A stretch of DNA of 64,000 nt from Physcomitrium patens. Lineage: Eukaryota; Streptophyta; Bryopsida; Funariales; Funariaceae. Both the position numbers and the translations under genes were made by a program. The first letter of the stretch is position 1. The number at the start of each line of letters is the position of its first letter. Shown piece by piece: positions 1-12,639 of this stretch. Below the pieces are notes generated by a model. The model had not been told where the DNA came from. It worked only from the letters and a program-made list of their open reading frames with translations, and did not search any database. The stretch is taken from NCBI RefSeq assembly GCF_000002425.4, contig NC_037254.1:15660712-15724711 (forward strand), written 5' to 3'.

Positions 1-494
1 ATTAAGGTATTAGAAGAGATTCAACCTTAGATAGAGCTTGATTTTTTATAAAAATCTTCAAAATTTTGATATTATTCTATCAAACTTCTCAAACATATTA
101 ATTCTTGTCTTTATTGTATTTATATATAAAAAAAAAAACTTCTTGGATTTGATTGTAAAATTGAATTGTTTGCTTCCTTCAATTTCACAATTTCTTGATG
201 CAAATTTTAAATCTCTTCTATAGGTATAGGATTAGTATTTCATTGATTAGTATTGTTAATATGTAAAATTTTTATCCTAAAGGTGTTGACAAATTTGTAA
301 AGATTTTTAATAGTTACAAATCTATTCTTACTTCTGCTAAGTATAATAGCTATAATTTTTTCTTCTATTTTAAACAAATTGACAAATCTACAAGTCAAAT
401 TAGGAGAAGATAATCTACAACCTCTAATATCAAATAAAAATTTTTACAAAGAAAAATAATCTATTCTATTTAATAAAAAACTTTGTATTAAAAA
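1..494 (-). pseudogene. gag and leader remnant of a family A gypsy element cut by the window edge
   Basis: Read on the minus strand, about 1-130 matches the conserved gag stretch that in better copies reads RSKF-x-GFINQV, and 380-480 matches the purine-rich leader between the primer-binding region and gag (compare 26,690-26,800). The reading frame is destroyed by stops and AT drift. Because leader and gag lie left of the LTR at 495-965, that LTR is the 5' LTR of a minus-strand element whose pol lies outside the window. No gene product is expected. Assignment is by similarity to the other copies in this window. Confidence 0.55.
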
Positions 495-965
495 GATTTT
501 AAAATTACTCATAAAAGATAATGTGGTATTAAATTAGAATGGCCATTGCTAAAGATAAGAAGACTAAAAATTCTTCAAACAAGACCAAAAACTAGAAAGA
601 CATTGACAAGAGTGAAAAGGCTTTATTCCTATTTCAATATATATTCTTAACTAGGAGCTATATAGCAATATTCTATAGGACCTCCAAAATATGTTGACTT
701 TGTAAGTCACATATTTTAATTTACAAGACAAGTTTTTTATATGTGTGTCACATAGTTAGTTTGTTCCCTAAGCTACCAATATATGGTTAACTTATTGATA
801 AAGTTTCTAACCTACAAATCAACTACAAACATATATAAAGTCAAAGCAATGGCTATAAAGCTTCTAAAAAGCTTTTTTAGAAAATATCATAAAATAAATC
901 TACTTTTATTTACTTCTACTTAATCATATAGATAAATATTAGAATAAATATGTATATTTGTGACA
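495..965 (-). repeat. Decayed family A LTR (5' LTR of the off-window element)
   Basis: The stretch from about 536 follows the family A LTR base for base with many transitions: the TGGCyATTGC motif, the remains of the hairpin (GACAAGAGTG near 603), the tract around TTGACTTTGTA, and the terminal TTGTGACA at 958-965. The first 40-50 bp of the LTR are deleted or unrecognisable, so the left border is approximate. It is much more diverged than the copies at 21 kb and 45 kb. Confidence 0.6.
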
Positions 966-1009
966 AATATATATTAAAGTTGAAGCTAACAAGATCTTTA
1001 TTCTCAACA

Positions 1010-1158
1010 ACATATGTCTTGGATCATTATCTCACTTCTTTTAGTATTGATCTGGTATTCATCTACTTTTATTGAAGTTCTTCTTAGCTTTTTTTTTAAA
1101 ATACTTCCATTTAATATCCTGTTTAATTTATTATATAGTTTATCTATAACTATTTATG
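1010..1158 (+). repeat. Family B-like LTR fragment
   Basis: This stretch resembles 8,460-8,600 and, more weakly, the downstream half of the family B LTR (about 32,650-32,765): the succession around GTATTCATCTACTTTTATTGAAG and TTCTTCTTAGC. It lies between a family A 5' LTR and the truncated 3' end of the next family A element, so the region has recombined. Homology is by eye and short. Confidence 0.3.
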
Positions 1159-1900
1159 GCAAGTTGATGATACATCTTAAATACTACTCCTAAACTTGAT
1201 TAATATGCTTTGTTTTTCTAACAATTTGAGGATGGAATGCCAAAGATAGTTTTATATCCACTTTTAGAATCTTGAAAAGAGTCCGCCAAAATCTTGATAC
1301 AAATTGAGTTCCCCTATCTAATATAATATCCTTGGATAATCCATGATAGCGATAGATATTGTCAAGAAAGAGCTTAGCTGTTTCTTTACATGTAATAGAT
1401 TTTGTACATAATACAAAATATGCCATCTTAATAAAACGATCTACTATCATGAATATAGAGTAATAAAAATATGAGATTGGAAGATCTATGATAAAATCCA
1501 TAGAAACAAAAGACCATGGTTATTTTAGAATGGGTAATGGTTAAAAAAGTTCGTAAGGTCAATGATAAGGAGTTTTTGATCTTGAATAAATGTCGCATGA
1601 CTGAACAAATACTTTCACATCCTTTTACATTCGTAGCCACCAAAAATCTCTAAATATAAGCTTCAAAGTTTTATTATATCCAAAATATCCTACTGTTGGA
1701 AAGTCGTGACATGCTTGAAGAATACGTAATCGTGTTTTTTCTTATGAAACATATAATCGATCTTCAAAATAGAGTAGGTTGTTTTTGAACTCAAACTTAG
1801 AAGTATCTTCAGATTTAGAAGAAGGATTCTTGATATTGTGAACAAGAGGATCAAAAGACATACTTCATTGGATTTGTTTGACAAGGATCGAATCAACAGT
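1159..1900 (-). pseudogene. Integrase remnant (family A)
   Basis: Two pieces survive. Around 1,690-1,896 lies the N-terminal part that in better copies carries the HHCC zinc finger. At 1,190-1,501 lies the catalytic core: MDFIIDLPIS starts the first Asp region, and LDRGTQFVSRFW carries the second Asp, with S-D changed to L-D just before it. The segment with the catalytic Glu has drifted (ERVNQV became KHINQV, Glu lost). Frames shift between pieces. Without the C-terminal domain and chromodomain it cannot be functional. Confidence 0.65.
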
Positions 1901-1919
1901 CAATATTGATTTCATTACT

Positions 1920-3330
1920 CAAAGATGAAAATGCTCTCGCTTCAAGAGAATTATTCTTTGTTGATCAAAAGATGCATCTCCTTCTTTTGGTATAAAATAA
2001 GAATGTCTAGAAAGTACGTCTGACAAACCTTGTTGTTTTTCAGATTGATATGTGATCTTGAAATCAAATCTTGATAAAGACATGTTTCAACGGGCTTGGC
2101 AATGATTCAAAAAACGTGTTGATATGAAGTATTCAAAATTCTTGTGGTCCGTATATATGGTGACTAGATTTGAAGCACCTTCTACATGATGATGCCATTC
2201 TTAAAATGAATCCATGATTACAAAAAGCTCATTGTTGTGGATTTTAAAGTTAATCTTGGCTGTTAAAAAAATTTTAGAATGAAAAGCTACTGAGTGAAGT
2301 TTAACATCTGTTCCCATTTGTAATAATATGACACCAAAAGAAAAATCTGATGCATTTGTTTTCATAAAAAATGCCTTGAAAAAGTCAAAGCGATACAAGA
2401 TTGGTTCAAAATTAAAGGCCGACTTCAAAGTTTCAAAAGATGCTTCAGCTTCTTTGCTCCACTCAAGTTTATCTTTGCAAGTCAAACATATAAGTAGGGC
2501 TACAATTCAAGAGAAGTCTTTGATGAAGATTTGATAATAGTTAGAAAAGCCCAAAAAGCATTAGACATTTCTTACGATTTTTGGAATCTTCCAATCTATA
2601 ATCATTTGAACTTTCTTAAGATTCGTCATAAGTTCATCACTTAAAATGACATATCTTAAGAAGTTAACTTAAATAGTATGAAATATATATTTTTTTATCT
2701 TGACATAAAGTCCCACATCTCTTAAGTTTTGTAACACACGATGAACGTGAAGTTCATATTCATCTGTGTTCTTAGAATAGATTAAGATGTCGTTCAAATA
2801 ATAAACAACAAAGTTGTCTAAAAACTCTTGAAAAATATCATTCATTAGATGTTGAAAAGCTGCCAATGTATTTCTAAGTCCAAAAGGCATGATATTGTAT
2901 TCAAAATGCTCATACCTAGTTCGAAACATAAGCTTCCATTCATCTTCTTCTTTAATACGTACTAGATTGTATGCTCTCCATAGATCTATTTTTGTATAGA
3001 TCTTAGCTTAATTTAATTGATCAAGAAGTCCAAATATCAAAGATAGAAGATATCTATTTTTAAAGGTGATCTTCTTGAGTCCTCGATAATTAACTCACAT
3101 CCATAATGATACATCTTTCTTCTTCACAAATAAGATTGGAGCTTCTACTAGTGATTTGGAATGGTGTATGAAGTTCTTGGCCACATTTTCTTTAATATAT
3201 TCTTTGAATTCAGCCAATTCATTTTGTGATAAACTATAGATTGGTCTAAATGGTAACTGTGCTCCTTCTTCAAGGTCAATTGAGTAGTCATAGGGACGAT
3301 GTTCTAGAAAAGTATCGGCATTCTTCTTGT
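1920..3330 (-). pseudogene. Reverse transcriptase-RNase H remnant (family A)
   Basis: RNase H is visible at 2,201-2,485: METDASDF has become MKTNASDF, so the first catalytic Asp context is damaged. RT fingers and palm lie at 2,669-2,929 with MPFGLRN. The catalytic box reads YLND instead of YLDD, an Asp to Asn change at the first Asp. Stops and shifts separate the pieces (near 2,536, 3,010 and 3,100). The order RT then RNase H then integrase is that of Ty3/gypsy. Confidence 0.7.
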
Positions 3331-3339
3331 TAAAATATC

Positions 3340-3999
3340 TTAAAATTCTTGATATTGGCTAGAAATGCTACTTGAAGTCTTTACATTATTGAAAACAAGT
3401 GTGGCATAAATGACACAAGGTGATCCTTCTTTTGTAGCATGCAAGAAAGTTCTTGTACCTATAAATATAGGTTTAATTGTACTAGACTTATGACTTTCTA
3501 CTAGATTAATTTTACTCTTAATTTTACTTTTAGAAAAGTCAAGGATATGAAAAATCCAATCTATACAAGAATTATATTTTTCTAACCATGATAAATCTAA
3601 AATGATTGGATTAGAAAGAGATTTAATTATATTAAAGATTATGCAACTACTATGACCATTTATTGCTACATTTATAGGAAGTGTTTCATGAATAACATCT
3701 CTAGAAGACAATGGACAACCATCTATGACTTCTATATGAACAAATTTGATTTTTTGTATCAACAATATTTTATGACTTTTAATAAATTCTATGTCTAAGA
3801 AACAAGCTGATGCTCTTGAATCTATCAAGGTGAAGGCTTTATAATTATTAGGTCTTAAATACACATCTATTATAAAACAAGGAGAGGATTTTGAAGAGAG
3901 GATAAGACCTTCATTAGAAATTGTACAGGATTCCAGTCGCATGGTCTCTATTGTAGTTGGACAAATTTGTTTTCTGACATTTTGTCTTCTTTGACACAT
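3340..3999 (-). pseudogene. Aspartic protease region (family A)
   Basis: A 219-residue open stretch covers the retropepsin-like protease. The active-site triad DSGAS of the other copies reads DSRAS here, a Gly to Arg change next to the catalytic Asp. The later conserved blocks VHIEVIDGCPLSS and NPIILDLSWLEKYN are clear; family B has the equivalent at 34,190-34,450. The frame runs upstream toward the gag zinc-knuckle region and is cut by the insertion at 4,094. Confidence 0.7.
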
Positions 4000-4093
4000 G
4001 TGCTCCTCATTTTGTGATTTTGTCGCTTATTTGGATAATGTTGAAAAGTGTGTTTAGTTTTTCCACAATATAAGCTCAATTCTTCTTAACGGT

Positions 4094-5423
4094 GTCGTAT
4101 GGCATGATTTGCAATCTAGGAATACACTAGGTATCTAGCTATAGAGGCTTTAGCTTAAACCATTATATGAATCTTGTCTTAGCTTTCAAAACTCCTTTGT
4201 TTTGCATAAAACTCAAAATATGACAAAATCTCTTCAAAACATATTTTTCCTACAAAGGGTTTTCTTATTCTAAACTTTAGAAATTCATAACTCTTGATCT
4301 AGCCGTTCAATTTGTCTCAATTTTATAGAATAGATATAATTCTTCTTTAAGTTTTATCACAAAAAAATTAACCACAAATTTACTCCCAATCTTTTGGCAT
4401 CTAAGAAATCCTAGAAGATGTTGTAAATCCTAATTTACAAGCACCTAAGCACTATTTTCTTAATATCTCAAGAACACAATACTCAAATGTCATCAAACTT
4501 ATATACAAATTTTATTAACATGAATTTACACATTTCTTGAAAATTTGAGCCAAAACCTTGTCAAATTGCTCAAGATATAGCTCAAGACACAACCACTAGT
4601 AAATCGGGTCACTTACTACCCTTTGATTGCATGCGCTGACTTCAAAATCCAATAACTCCTTCATTCCAACTTGAAATCTAGCAAGAAATATAAAAAAAGT
4701 GTAGCCGCAAAAGTGCTTTCTCTAGTCACGGTCGCCGATCCTCAATTGCCTTCTGTACGCGTACGTTATGTCAAAAAGAGTGACAATAGCTCTCAAATCA
4801 ACACCTTAACTTTGAGCGCCTATATCTCCTTCATATAAACTCTAAATCATATAAGATTTACACCAAAACCATATCCAAAAACCTAAACTTCTTGACCGTA
4901 GCCTTTAAAGCTCAGATGCCTCCGAAAAACTAACCCTAATCCCTAATATGGCCTCGGGCAGCCTCCTCAAAGTCCATTGGTTATGATTTTTGACGAATAG
5001 GAATGGAGATTTTCATCATCCATCTCCATTCATCTATATTGGTGCCCTAATTACTCCCTTTGCTAACAAAACCCTTCTTCAATCCTTTTTCTTATAAGAT
5101 TTATATAATTTATGCTCTAAACACCAAATAAAAGAACCAAAAGAAGTTTTCAAAGGTCACCAATGTCTAACAAAGGTGATTCTAAATATTTAGAAGTTAC
5201 TATCAACCAAAACCAATCTTAAAAACCACTATCAAAAAGAAATTAAAGTAATACAAATTCTATAGTAATCTTTTTAAACAACCACTTTTCAAGGTAATAA
5301 TCAAATTATATTCTTCAACCAACTAAAATCTACTAACAAGGCTCTCACTATGTTACTGAATAAATTATATATTAAGTACATAATTACATTATTTTCATAT
5401 AGTAGCCAAACCACAACACGACA
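4094..5423. mobile_element. 1.33-kb insertion in gag of the old family A copy
   Basis: Compared with the uninterrupted copy at about 25,740, the sequence leaves family A after ...TCTTCTTAACGG and returns at ATTGCGACAAGTC. The inserted DNA begins TGTCGTATGG and ends ACAACACGACA, giving 6-bp inverted ends TGTCGT/ACGACA typical of an LTR. Its size (1,330 bp) nearly equals the insertion at 49,808-51,140 (1,333 bp), whose ends are nearly the same. No coding sequence was recognised. A solo LTR or a short non-autonomous element are both possible; a clean target duplication is not visible. Confidence 0.5.
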
Positions 5424-6290
5424 ATTGCGACAAGTCTTTCTTTGCTCGGTAAGAGCTTTAAAACATATCAAAATAATTTGCATATCCTCTACTTCTGAAT
5501 GTATGTGTGGAGGAGATGTTGGTATTGCCATCAAATTATAGTAACATTGAGGTCTATTTGTGCGACTCTCAGATCAAAATTCAAAATGTTGATTGTTGCA
5601 TTTCATAGCAAAGTCAATTGCTTGATTCAATGTTTGAAGATCATGTAAGTTGAGCATCAATTTCTTTACCTCATATTGTAATCTATAGAAAAATTGGCTA
5701 ATAAGTGCAACATCATTCTACTTGATATCAGTTGTAAGTTGTCAAAATTGTGAAGCATATAATGTTACAGTTCGATTACCTTATCACAAAATATGGATCT
5801 TGTTGATTGCGACACGAGTTGTATTATGTTCTCCAAACATGGACTGGAATTTTGTCAAAAATGCATCCAGATTATTTAATATTAGACCTCGTTGTTCAAA
5901 AAGAGATGAAAACTATGATAGCGCTGAACTTGAAAGAAGTATACTAATGAATTTAACTTGAGATTTTAGAATTGGATAGCTTTGAGATTGAAGTTCAATT
6001 ATAAGTTATACTTGATTGATAAAACTTTTAAATTTCGATCTTATACTATCAAACTTCTTGGGCAAAGCAATTCTTGGTTCTTTAACACTTGAAGGATGTT
6101 CCACCCTAGATAAAAGGACATGATTTGGTGCAAATGTTAAAGCAAATCTAATCATCTCTATATCCTCACTTCCTGCCATTCTTGTTAATCTTGGTGGATG
6201 TAAGCTAAGTTGATTTATCGCAATTATCAACTCCCTCAATTACTTTTGTATTTGTACCATTATACTCTTCATTTCAACAGGCTCTACCAT
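5424..6290 (-). pseudogene. gag remnant (family A)
   Basis: Gag starts at the ATG at 6,288-6,290 (MVEPVEMKS). It keeps the blocks seen in other copies: LTRMAGSEDIEM, LPKKFDSIRSKF, FINQV, FGEHN. Stops interrupt it, including a TGA in the F-stop-QL block near 5,740 that three other family A copies share. The C-terminal zinc knuckle is split from it by the insertion at 4,094-5,423. In a live element gag forms the virus-like particle; this one is dead. Confidence 0.65.
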
Positions 6291-6496
6291 CGTAACACTC
6301 AAAAAAAAATCTAATACCACTCAAGACAAGAAGAAGAAAGCACTTGACTTCAAAAAAAATACTAAGAATAATATCAGTTTAAAAGAAAGTAATCCACAAC
6401 TTCTAATGTGCTTATGTCTTATTATGAGAAAGGAATAATCCACTCTTAATTAAGATAAGACAAAATTGTGATATTATAAGTGTACTCTTGTTAATC

Positions 6497-7055
6497 TGTC
6501 AAAGACATGAATTAGAAGATGATATATAAACCAATGAAATTCGTATCAAAGAAAAATTGATAAAATAGAAATAAATATATATATATATATATAAGAAACT
6601 AAAGTCGCTTACTACCAAAAGATAAGAAAACTTGAAACTCTTGAATTTAGACCAAAAGCAAGAAAAGAGTTGACAAGAGTGAAGAGGGCTTCACTCTTGT
6701 TTCTATATATACTATCTAACTAGAGGCTATGTAGCAATGTTTTATAGGACCTTTAATATATGTTGACTTTGTAGGACACATGCCTTGACTTACAAGGCAA
6801 GTTTTTCTACGTGTGGGCTACATAGTTAGCTTGAAGACCAAGCTAACAACATATGTGGCACATGGCCAACTTGTTGACCATATTTCTAATCCAAAAAGTC
6901 AATTAAAGACACCTATAAAGTCAAAGTAGAGTCTATAAAGCTTCTAAGAAGCTTTCATAGAAGATATTATAGAATTAACTTGTTTTTACCTACTTCTACT
7001 TACTTCTACCTATTCATATAGGTAATTACTAGCTTAGATGCATATGTATGTGACA
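6497..7055 (-). repeat. Family A 5' LTR
   Basis: The LTR begins TGTCAAAGACAT and ends GTATGTGACA on the plus strand. It contains the conserved 13-bp hairpin at 6,672-6,701 and the TATATATA box beside it (minus-strand direction). A short (TA)n tract interrupts the first quarter. Just inside it (left side) is the candidate self-priming PBS, reading TTAACAAGAGTA on the minus strand. The flank right of it is family B sequence. Confidence 0.75.
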
Positions 7056-7863
7056 TCTTCAATCTTGTCATGATTTTCCAATTGCATGATATTTTTGATT
7101 TAAAAAAATATTATAGCTTATTTCTCAAGTTTTCTAGTAGCCTCAAATGCGGAAGATTGTGAAGGACTTTATTTTCTTGTGTTACATTTATTCAAATTTT
7201 AAGAACTCCTAAAATTCTCTTTATAGACTTTTACATCTACTATCAATCTCAAAGTGAGTATAGTCTTTAATATCAATGGATTTCATTACTAATTTGCTAC
7301 TATTAGCTATATTTGATCCTATCTATGTTGTTGTGGATCAACTTATAAAGGTAGCATATTTTAACCAATATAAAAAGATAATTTGCAGTGAAAAAATACC
7401 AAGGTTTTTTCTTCATAATATATATTAATATCAAGGACTATTTAATGACATCATTTCTAATCAAGGATCTCAATTTATATCAAATTTTTAGAAATCATTT
7501 TTCAAGATATTGAAAGTGAATATCAAACTTTTCTATACCTTCTACCTTCAAACAAATGGTCAAATAAAACAAGTCAATTAAGTTTTGAAGCAAAATTTAT
7601 GATGTACCATTAACTTTTAGTAAGATGATTGGATCTTATATTTATCTTTAGTAAGATTTACTTATAATGATACTCTTCATACTTAGACTTAGCTAATATC
7701 ATTATATTCCAATTATGATTATCATCCAAAGTTTGATTTGTTAGATATATCAATAAATAAAAATCCAATAGCTAAAGATCTTACAAAATAATTGCTACAA
7801 CTCTAGAGAACTTTGAAGCTCTATTTACAAGCAGCTTGAGATTCTTATAAAGTGTCTTTAAAT

Positions 7864-7904
<41 letters not shown>

Positions 7905-8600
7905 TTGCTTTACAAGTTGGAGATAAAATATGGATTTTTTAACAAAATATCAAGACCAATTGGCCTTTTGATAAATTAGACTACCAAAGATTGGAGCCAT
8001 TTTGCATTCAAAAATAAATCAATTCAATGGCTTATCGATTGAAACTATCTACATCTATGAAGGTACATCCAATCTTTCATATTTTTCTCTTAGAGGCTTA
8101 TTTAGAATCAATTATTTTAGAATGAATACAACCATCACTACCATGCATTAAAATAAATAATTATATAGAATATAAGGTATAAAAGATACTTGATTCTTGA
8201 CAATGAAGAGACAAGTTGGAATATTTTATTCATTGGCACAGCTACAATATCAATGAGCATATGTAGGAACTAACAAAAAGTTTAATTAATGCACCACAAA
8301 AAATATAGAAATTTTATCAACACTATCTTCAAAAACTTTAATCTATTTTAAGATGACTTCTCTATTAAATTAGTATAGAATTTTTTATATAATAAAGAAA
8401 GCAGATATGAACTAATGATCCTTATAGAACTTGGACTTAAAAGGAAGTATGATGTTACATCTCTTAGAACTTTAGTTCACCTTTTTGGTTGTTGATTTTA
8501 TACTCATTTTATTTAATCAAATTCTTGTTAGCTTTTTTCTTAAAATTCTTTCATTCAACTTCTTATTTGGTTTTATATATAGTATATTTGTTATAGATGG
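7056..8600 (+). mobile_element. Family B gypsy fragment: integrase to 3' LTR start, plus strand
   Basis: The sequence tracks the family B element at about 36,280-38,090: the end of the integrase zinc finger (CAAATGCGGAAG matching CAAATGTGGAAG), the catalytic core (ATGGATTTCATTAC at 7,277), the GPF region near 7,990 and the chromodomain (GAATATAAGGTA near 8,167). A run of 31 A (7,871-7,901) interrupts it. The extra ORF after the chromodomain is mostly deleted. The 3' LTR begins at TGTTACATC (8,453) and lacks the heat-shock-element array of the 32-kb copy. All frames are broken. Confidence 0.65.
7871..7901. repeat. Poly(A) run of 31
   Basis: An uninterrupted run of 31 A lies inside the family B integrase remnant, where the reference copy has ordinary coding sequence (near 37,080). 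It probably grew by slippage from a short A tract; it has no target duplication suggesting a retroposed tail. Confidence 0.9.
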
Positions 8601-9240
8601 TATTTCAAATTTTTTATTTAAAAAAAACTACAAATGCCTTATCAACGATTAAGTATCAAGATAGTCCTTATGCCGTAGTAAAGAACACTATTGATGGTTA
8701 AGAGAACCTATCAATTGTCTTCAAAAGAAATAAAGATCAAAATATGTGACAACTATAATTTATATCATCTTTGACTTCATCAATTTGTGATCACTATCCT
8801 CTGTAAAAAATTTTCTTTAAAAGGGGTGTAATATCATAGATACATATAATTGATTAAATAAAAAATATTATATAGAAGATAAATATAAGTAGATTTAATA
8901 ATATATTATGAAGAAGCATCTTACAAGCTTTATGTAAATTAGTTTGACTATATACAAGTTTGTAATTGATTGGTATGTTAAAAACTTGGCCAACAAGTTG
9001 AACACTTGTTATACATGTTGGCAACTTATGACACAAGTTGATCAAATAGTGCATATATATAAAACTTATCTTACAATATAGATACATGTCTTGTAAGTTG
9101 GACATGTATTGAAGGTCTTATAGAACATTATTATATAGCTCTTAATTAGATATTATATATAGGAGTAAGAGTAAATCTTTCTTTATTCTTGTCAATATTA
9201 TTTTTTTATAATTTTTTTAAGATTAATTAATATTTTTTAT
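8601..9240 (+). mobile_element. Family A gypsy fragment: end of extra ORF, polypurine tract and 3' LTR
   Basis: About 8,640-8,806 matches the C-terminal half of the family A extra ORF (AATGATCAAATA, GAGAACAAAGATCAGA and the region before TGA in better copies). Next come the polypurine tract AAAAGGGGTGTAA (8,819-8,831) and an LTR from TATCATAGATAC at 8,832 to about 9,240, in plus orientation. The fragment is strongly AT-drifted. It is joined to the family B fragment on its left by recombination or deletion. Confidence 0.55.
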
Positions 9241-12200
9241 TTTTAGAAATAGCTATTTAAATTTTAATAAAATATTATTTTCAGTAAACATCTAATCTTT
9301 TTGAATGACATAAGAATATATTGAGGTTTTTATTATTTGTGATTCATTTCATTGACAAAGAAGAAAGGAGATTAATAACCAAATCTAAATCAATTTTATA
9401 AAAACTAATATCAATATATTAATATATATATATATATATAAGATACGAATTATAAGACTTTGAACAAAAAATAATTATTAAATTTAATATCATTTATAAA
9501 ATTATAACAAAAAAATACCATAATCTTATTTTTAAAAATAAAAATAAAAATATTGAAATTTTCTTATATTTTATCTTTTAATTTTCTTCAAAATTAACTC
9601 AAATGAAGAAGAAAGTATTTTTGAAGTTATACATTATATAACAATAATTATTTTAATATAATATTATTAAGTTATAAATTCTTATTTAATAAATATAAAC
9701 ATATTTTAGAAGTTTTGTACAAAGTAAATATTTTATTTCATTGACAATTACATAGTATATATATATATATATAAGAAAATGATAAAGTGATTCAAATTTT
9801 TACTAAAGCAATCCATTCTATTTTAACCATTGTTGCATGCTTACAGTCTCTATTCATATTTTTAGCCATTTCTTGTTCCCAACCATTGCTAAAGATAAGG
9901 AAGGAAACTAAAAACATGAAGAATAATATAATATTATGTGAATTCTTGCTCAAGAATGCACAAGACACCTGGTTGAGGAAGATAAAGTTATATTTTATAA
10001 ATATCCAGGAAGTCTAATAGGTTTCAACATTTAAATACAAAGTAATTCGAATTTCAATTCAAAAGTATGTAAAGACAATACAAAGTGTTTAAAAACACTC
10101 TTAGTAATTTCAACCATATATAAATTCCAATTGCCTTGTTACTTTTATAATTAGGTAATTTTGATTTCTCCTTGTAAGTCCTAATCCTAGTTTAAGAGTT
10201 TTAGCAAGATATAACTCCTAATTTAATTGTCTATTTGGTGTCAAAAAAAATTATACAAATACCACTATAAGTCTTCTATATGCTCAAAAAAATTCAATCC
10301 AATCCAACTTATAGATTGTAATAAAAAGCCCAAAAACCGCACTAATGTCACTTGTCCACCAACTTGAAAGTTGATGCAAGTTTTCCAATAGCGATTTCTC
10401 CTTCTCTAATTATTAACTTCAATTCAAAATTAATATGTACCTTGATCTTAAAGTCTTCTACTACCATGCCAAAATTTCACCTTCATCCAACTTGTAGATC
10501 TTTAGATATCATAGAAATCCTATTTAACTCTAAACTGCCAACTTCTAATACCCTCTCGTATCAAAATCCAGATATCTCTTATTTACATTGCTAAACTAAT
10601 ACAAAATTTTATATACACTTAGTACATCCAATCAACCAAGCTTTATCAAATTTTGAATTATAGATGTGACACCAATTGCACGAACTACCAAAGAGAATTA
10701 GTCATAATTGTATTGCATAAAGCTCAAGTCATTGATACAAATCTTGACTTTGAACAATAATTGCAAAGTTATTCCAAATCCTTTGAAAACAAGCCTTACA
10801 CTTCTAGAATCAATCTAAAGCTAGCTCACCAACTCTAATTGTTGATCTTTAAATGCCAGCCTACTTTGTTCTAGGCAGTTGTTTAAATCAAGTTGATTAG
10901 ATATTAATTAAAAATCCATTTCTTTATTATATGTTTACCATATAGTCATGTTATAATACAACAATACGGATGATGATTGAAAATAAGGAAATGGCTAGGA
11001 ACAAGGGTGATAATTAGAAATAAGATAATGATTGTAAACAAAGACTAGGTTGAAAGAATACAATGATGGTTTAAATATGTGAATTGATTTAGTAAAACTT
11101 TAGATCACAAATTCATTTTTATATTAAGTAAGAAATAATATTACATTTTATTTGAATAATTAATATAAAATATTTTTATTTCTTATAATAAATTTTTAAT
11201 GGTCTATATGTAAAAATCAATATAAAAATCCAAATTAATATAAAAGCTTAATAATAAATTTGGAATTTGAGCCAAATATAGCACATTAAAATATTTATAA
11301 ATAAATAAAAATAACCTCAAAAATATAATAATATTCTTAGATTTTATTAAAATAAAAATTATATTGATCAAATTAGTATTAGAATTTATTAAAAAAAATC
11401 TATATAATGAACTTAAATTCTTAAATTTTCTATCAAAGGTTTATATTTTATATCTCAATTATAGGTACTTCATGTTTAGAAGCCTAATTTGAAAGGCTAT
11501 GATTCAAAAGCCTTGCCAAGGTCTTTTATTTGATAAAGTAAAACCTTCTTTTAGAAGATTTGGTCTTCAAATGTAGTATAAAGTGAAAAAATGACATAAA
11601 ATAAATCAAATTATTTTTTAAATTTATATATATATATATATATAGATATATATAATCATTTTTTTATTCTAATAATTATGAAAAGCATATAATGACCTGA
11701 TTTTTTAATTATTATTTAAAGCATTTTTTAACACAATTTCTTATTTTGATTTTAAAAACTATTTCTTTCAACATGAACAAAACAAAATAAATTAGAAACA
11801 ATACTATTCATGCTATATAAAAAATAATGAAATTTTCGTCATCTTTTTTTTTAGATTTTTTAACTTGTTTTTCTTAGTGTAAAGTCAATTCAAGGAAGCT
11901 TCATAAATTTACACAATTAAAAATGTAAAGAGTGTAGCTTCGTATATTTTTCTTAAACATAAATTATTTCAAAAGAGTTATAAATTTAAGTAATTAAATT
12001 AAAGTATAATCTTCTTAAATATAAATATTCAAAAAGAAGATATATATATATAATGAAGAAGATAAGAGGTCATAACTTTGAAACATTTTAATTGGTAGAA
12101 ATCAAGAAGCTTCTTTAAATTGGCCTCTTATTCACAAAAATAAATTTAAATGCCCTAATAGAAGAAAAAATGAGATACAATGAATTTTTTTCTTTTTACA

Positions 12201-12318
12201 TAATGTAAATAATATTGTTTCTTAAAATTTTCATTGGCTTGATCTAAAGAGGTGGTTTTTTTAAAAAAATTTTAAAAGTTATGTCAAAAAATGCTTCAAA
12301 TTATTATTTAAAAATATT

Positions 12319-12328
<10 letters not shown>
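9241..12328. other. AT-rich intergenic DNA without a recognisable gene
   Basis: Very AT-rich, with (TA)n tracts at 9,421-9,440, 9,751-9,771 and 11,628-11,642 and many short A/T runs. About 9,880-10,900 is less AT-rich and looks like an old, unrecognised repeat. Short open frames here (for instance 9,787-10,017 and 10,352-10,594) lack recognisable motifs and start context. Nothing else is supported. Confidence 0.6.

Positions 12329-12364
<36 letters not shown>
12329..12364. repeat. (TA)n microsatellite
   Basis: About 18 uninterrupted TA units followed by a short CA-rich tail. Likely polymorphic. Confidence 0.9.
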
Positions 12365-12368
<4 letters not shown>

Positions 12369-12639
12369 AACACACAAATAATTCTCAAATTTGTTAGAAT
12401 ATATTTAGGTTTTTAATAAAAGAATGATTTGGTCTATTGAAATACCTATTTTCACTTTATACAATATCCAAAAATCAAAAATTTCAAATAAAGCCTTTTC
12501 TTTATTAAGCATGGAACTTTGGCAAGACTTTTAAACCATGACCTTTTAAAGTGATCCTCTTCAAATGCTTTTTTCTTATATTTATTAAAATATAAATACA
12601 AATATAAAGTAAAATTTATTATAATTTCTACCAAAGTTT

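Larger units (their letters stand above)
1159..7055 (-). mobile_element. Old family A Ty3/gypsy chromovirus copy, minus strand, 3' end deleted, with an internal insertion
   Basis: Order on the minus strand: 5' LTR 6,497-7,055, gag from 6,290, protease, RT-RNase H, then integrase, which breaks off near 1,159. The integrase C-terminus, chromodomain, extra ORF and 3' LTR are missing. A 1.33-kb insertion (4,094-5,423) splits the gag zinc-knuckle region. Right of the 5' LTR the sequence continues directly into family B integrase (TCTTCAATC at 7,056), so this copy had inserted into a family B element. Every frame carries stops; no product is expected. Confidence 0.75.

Noticed and set aside
7871-7901. 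Poly(A) tail of a retroposed gene or SINE
   Set aside because: The flanking sequence on both sides is continuous family B integrase, without an inserted body or duplication.
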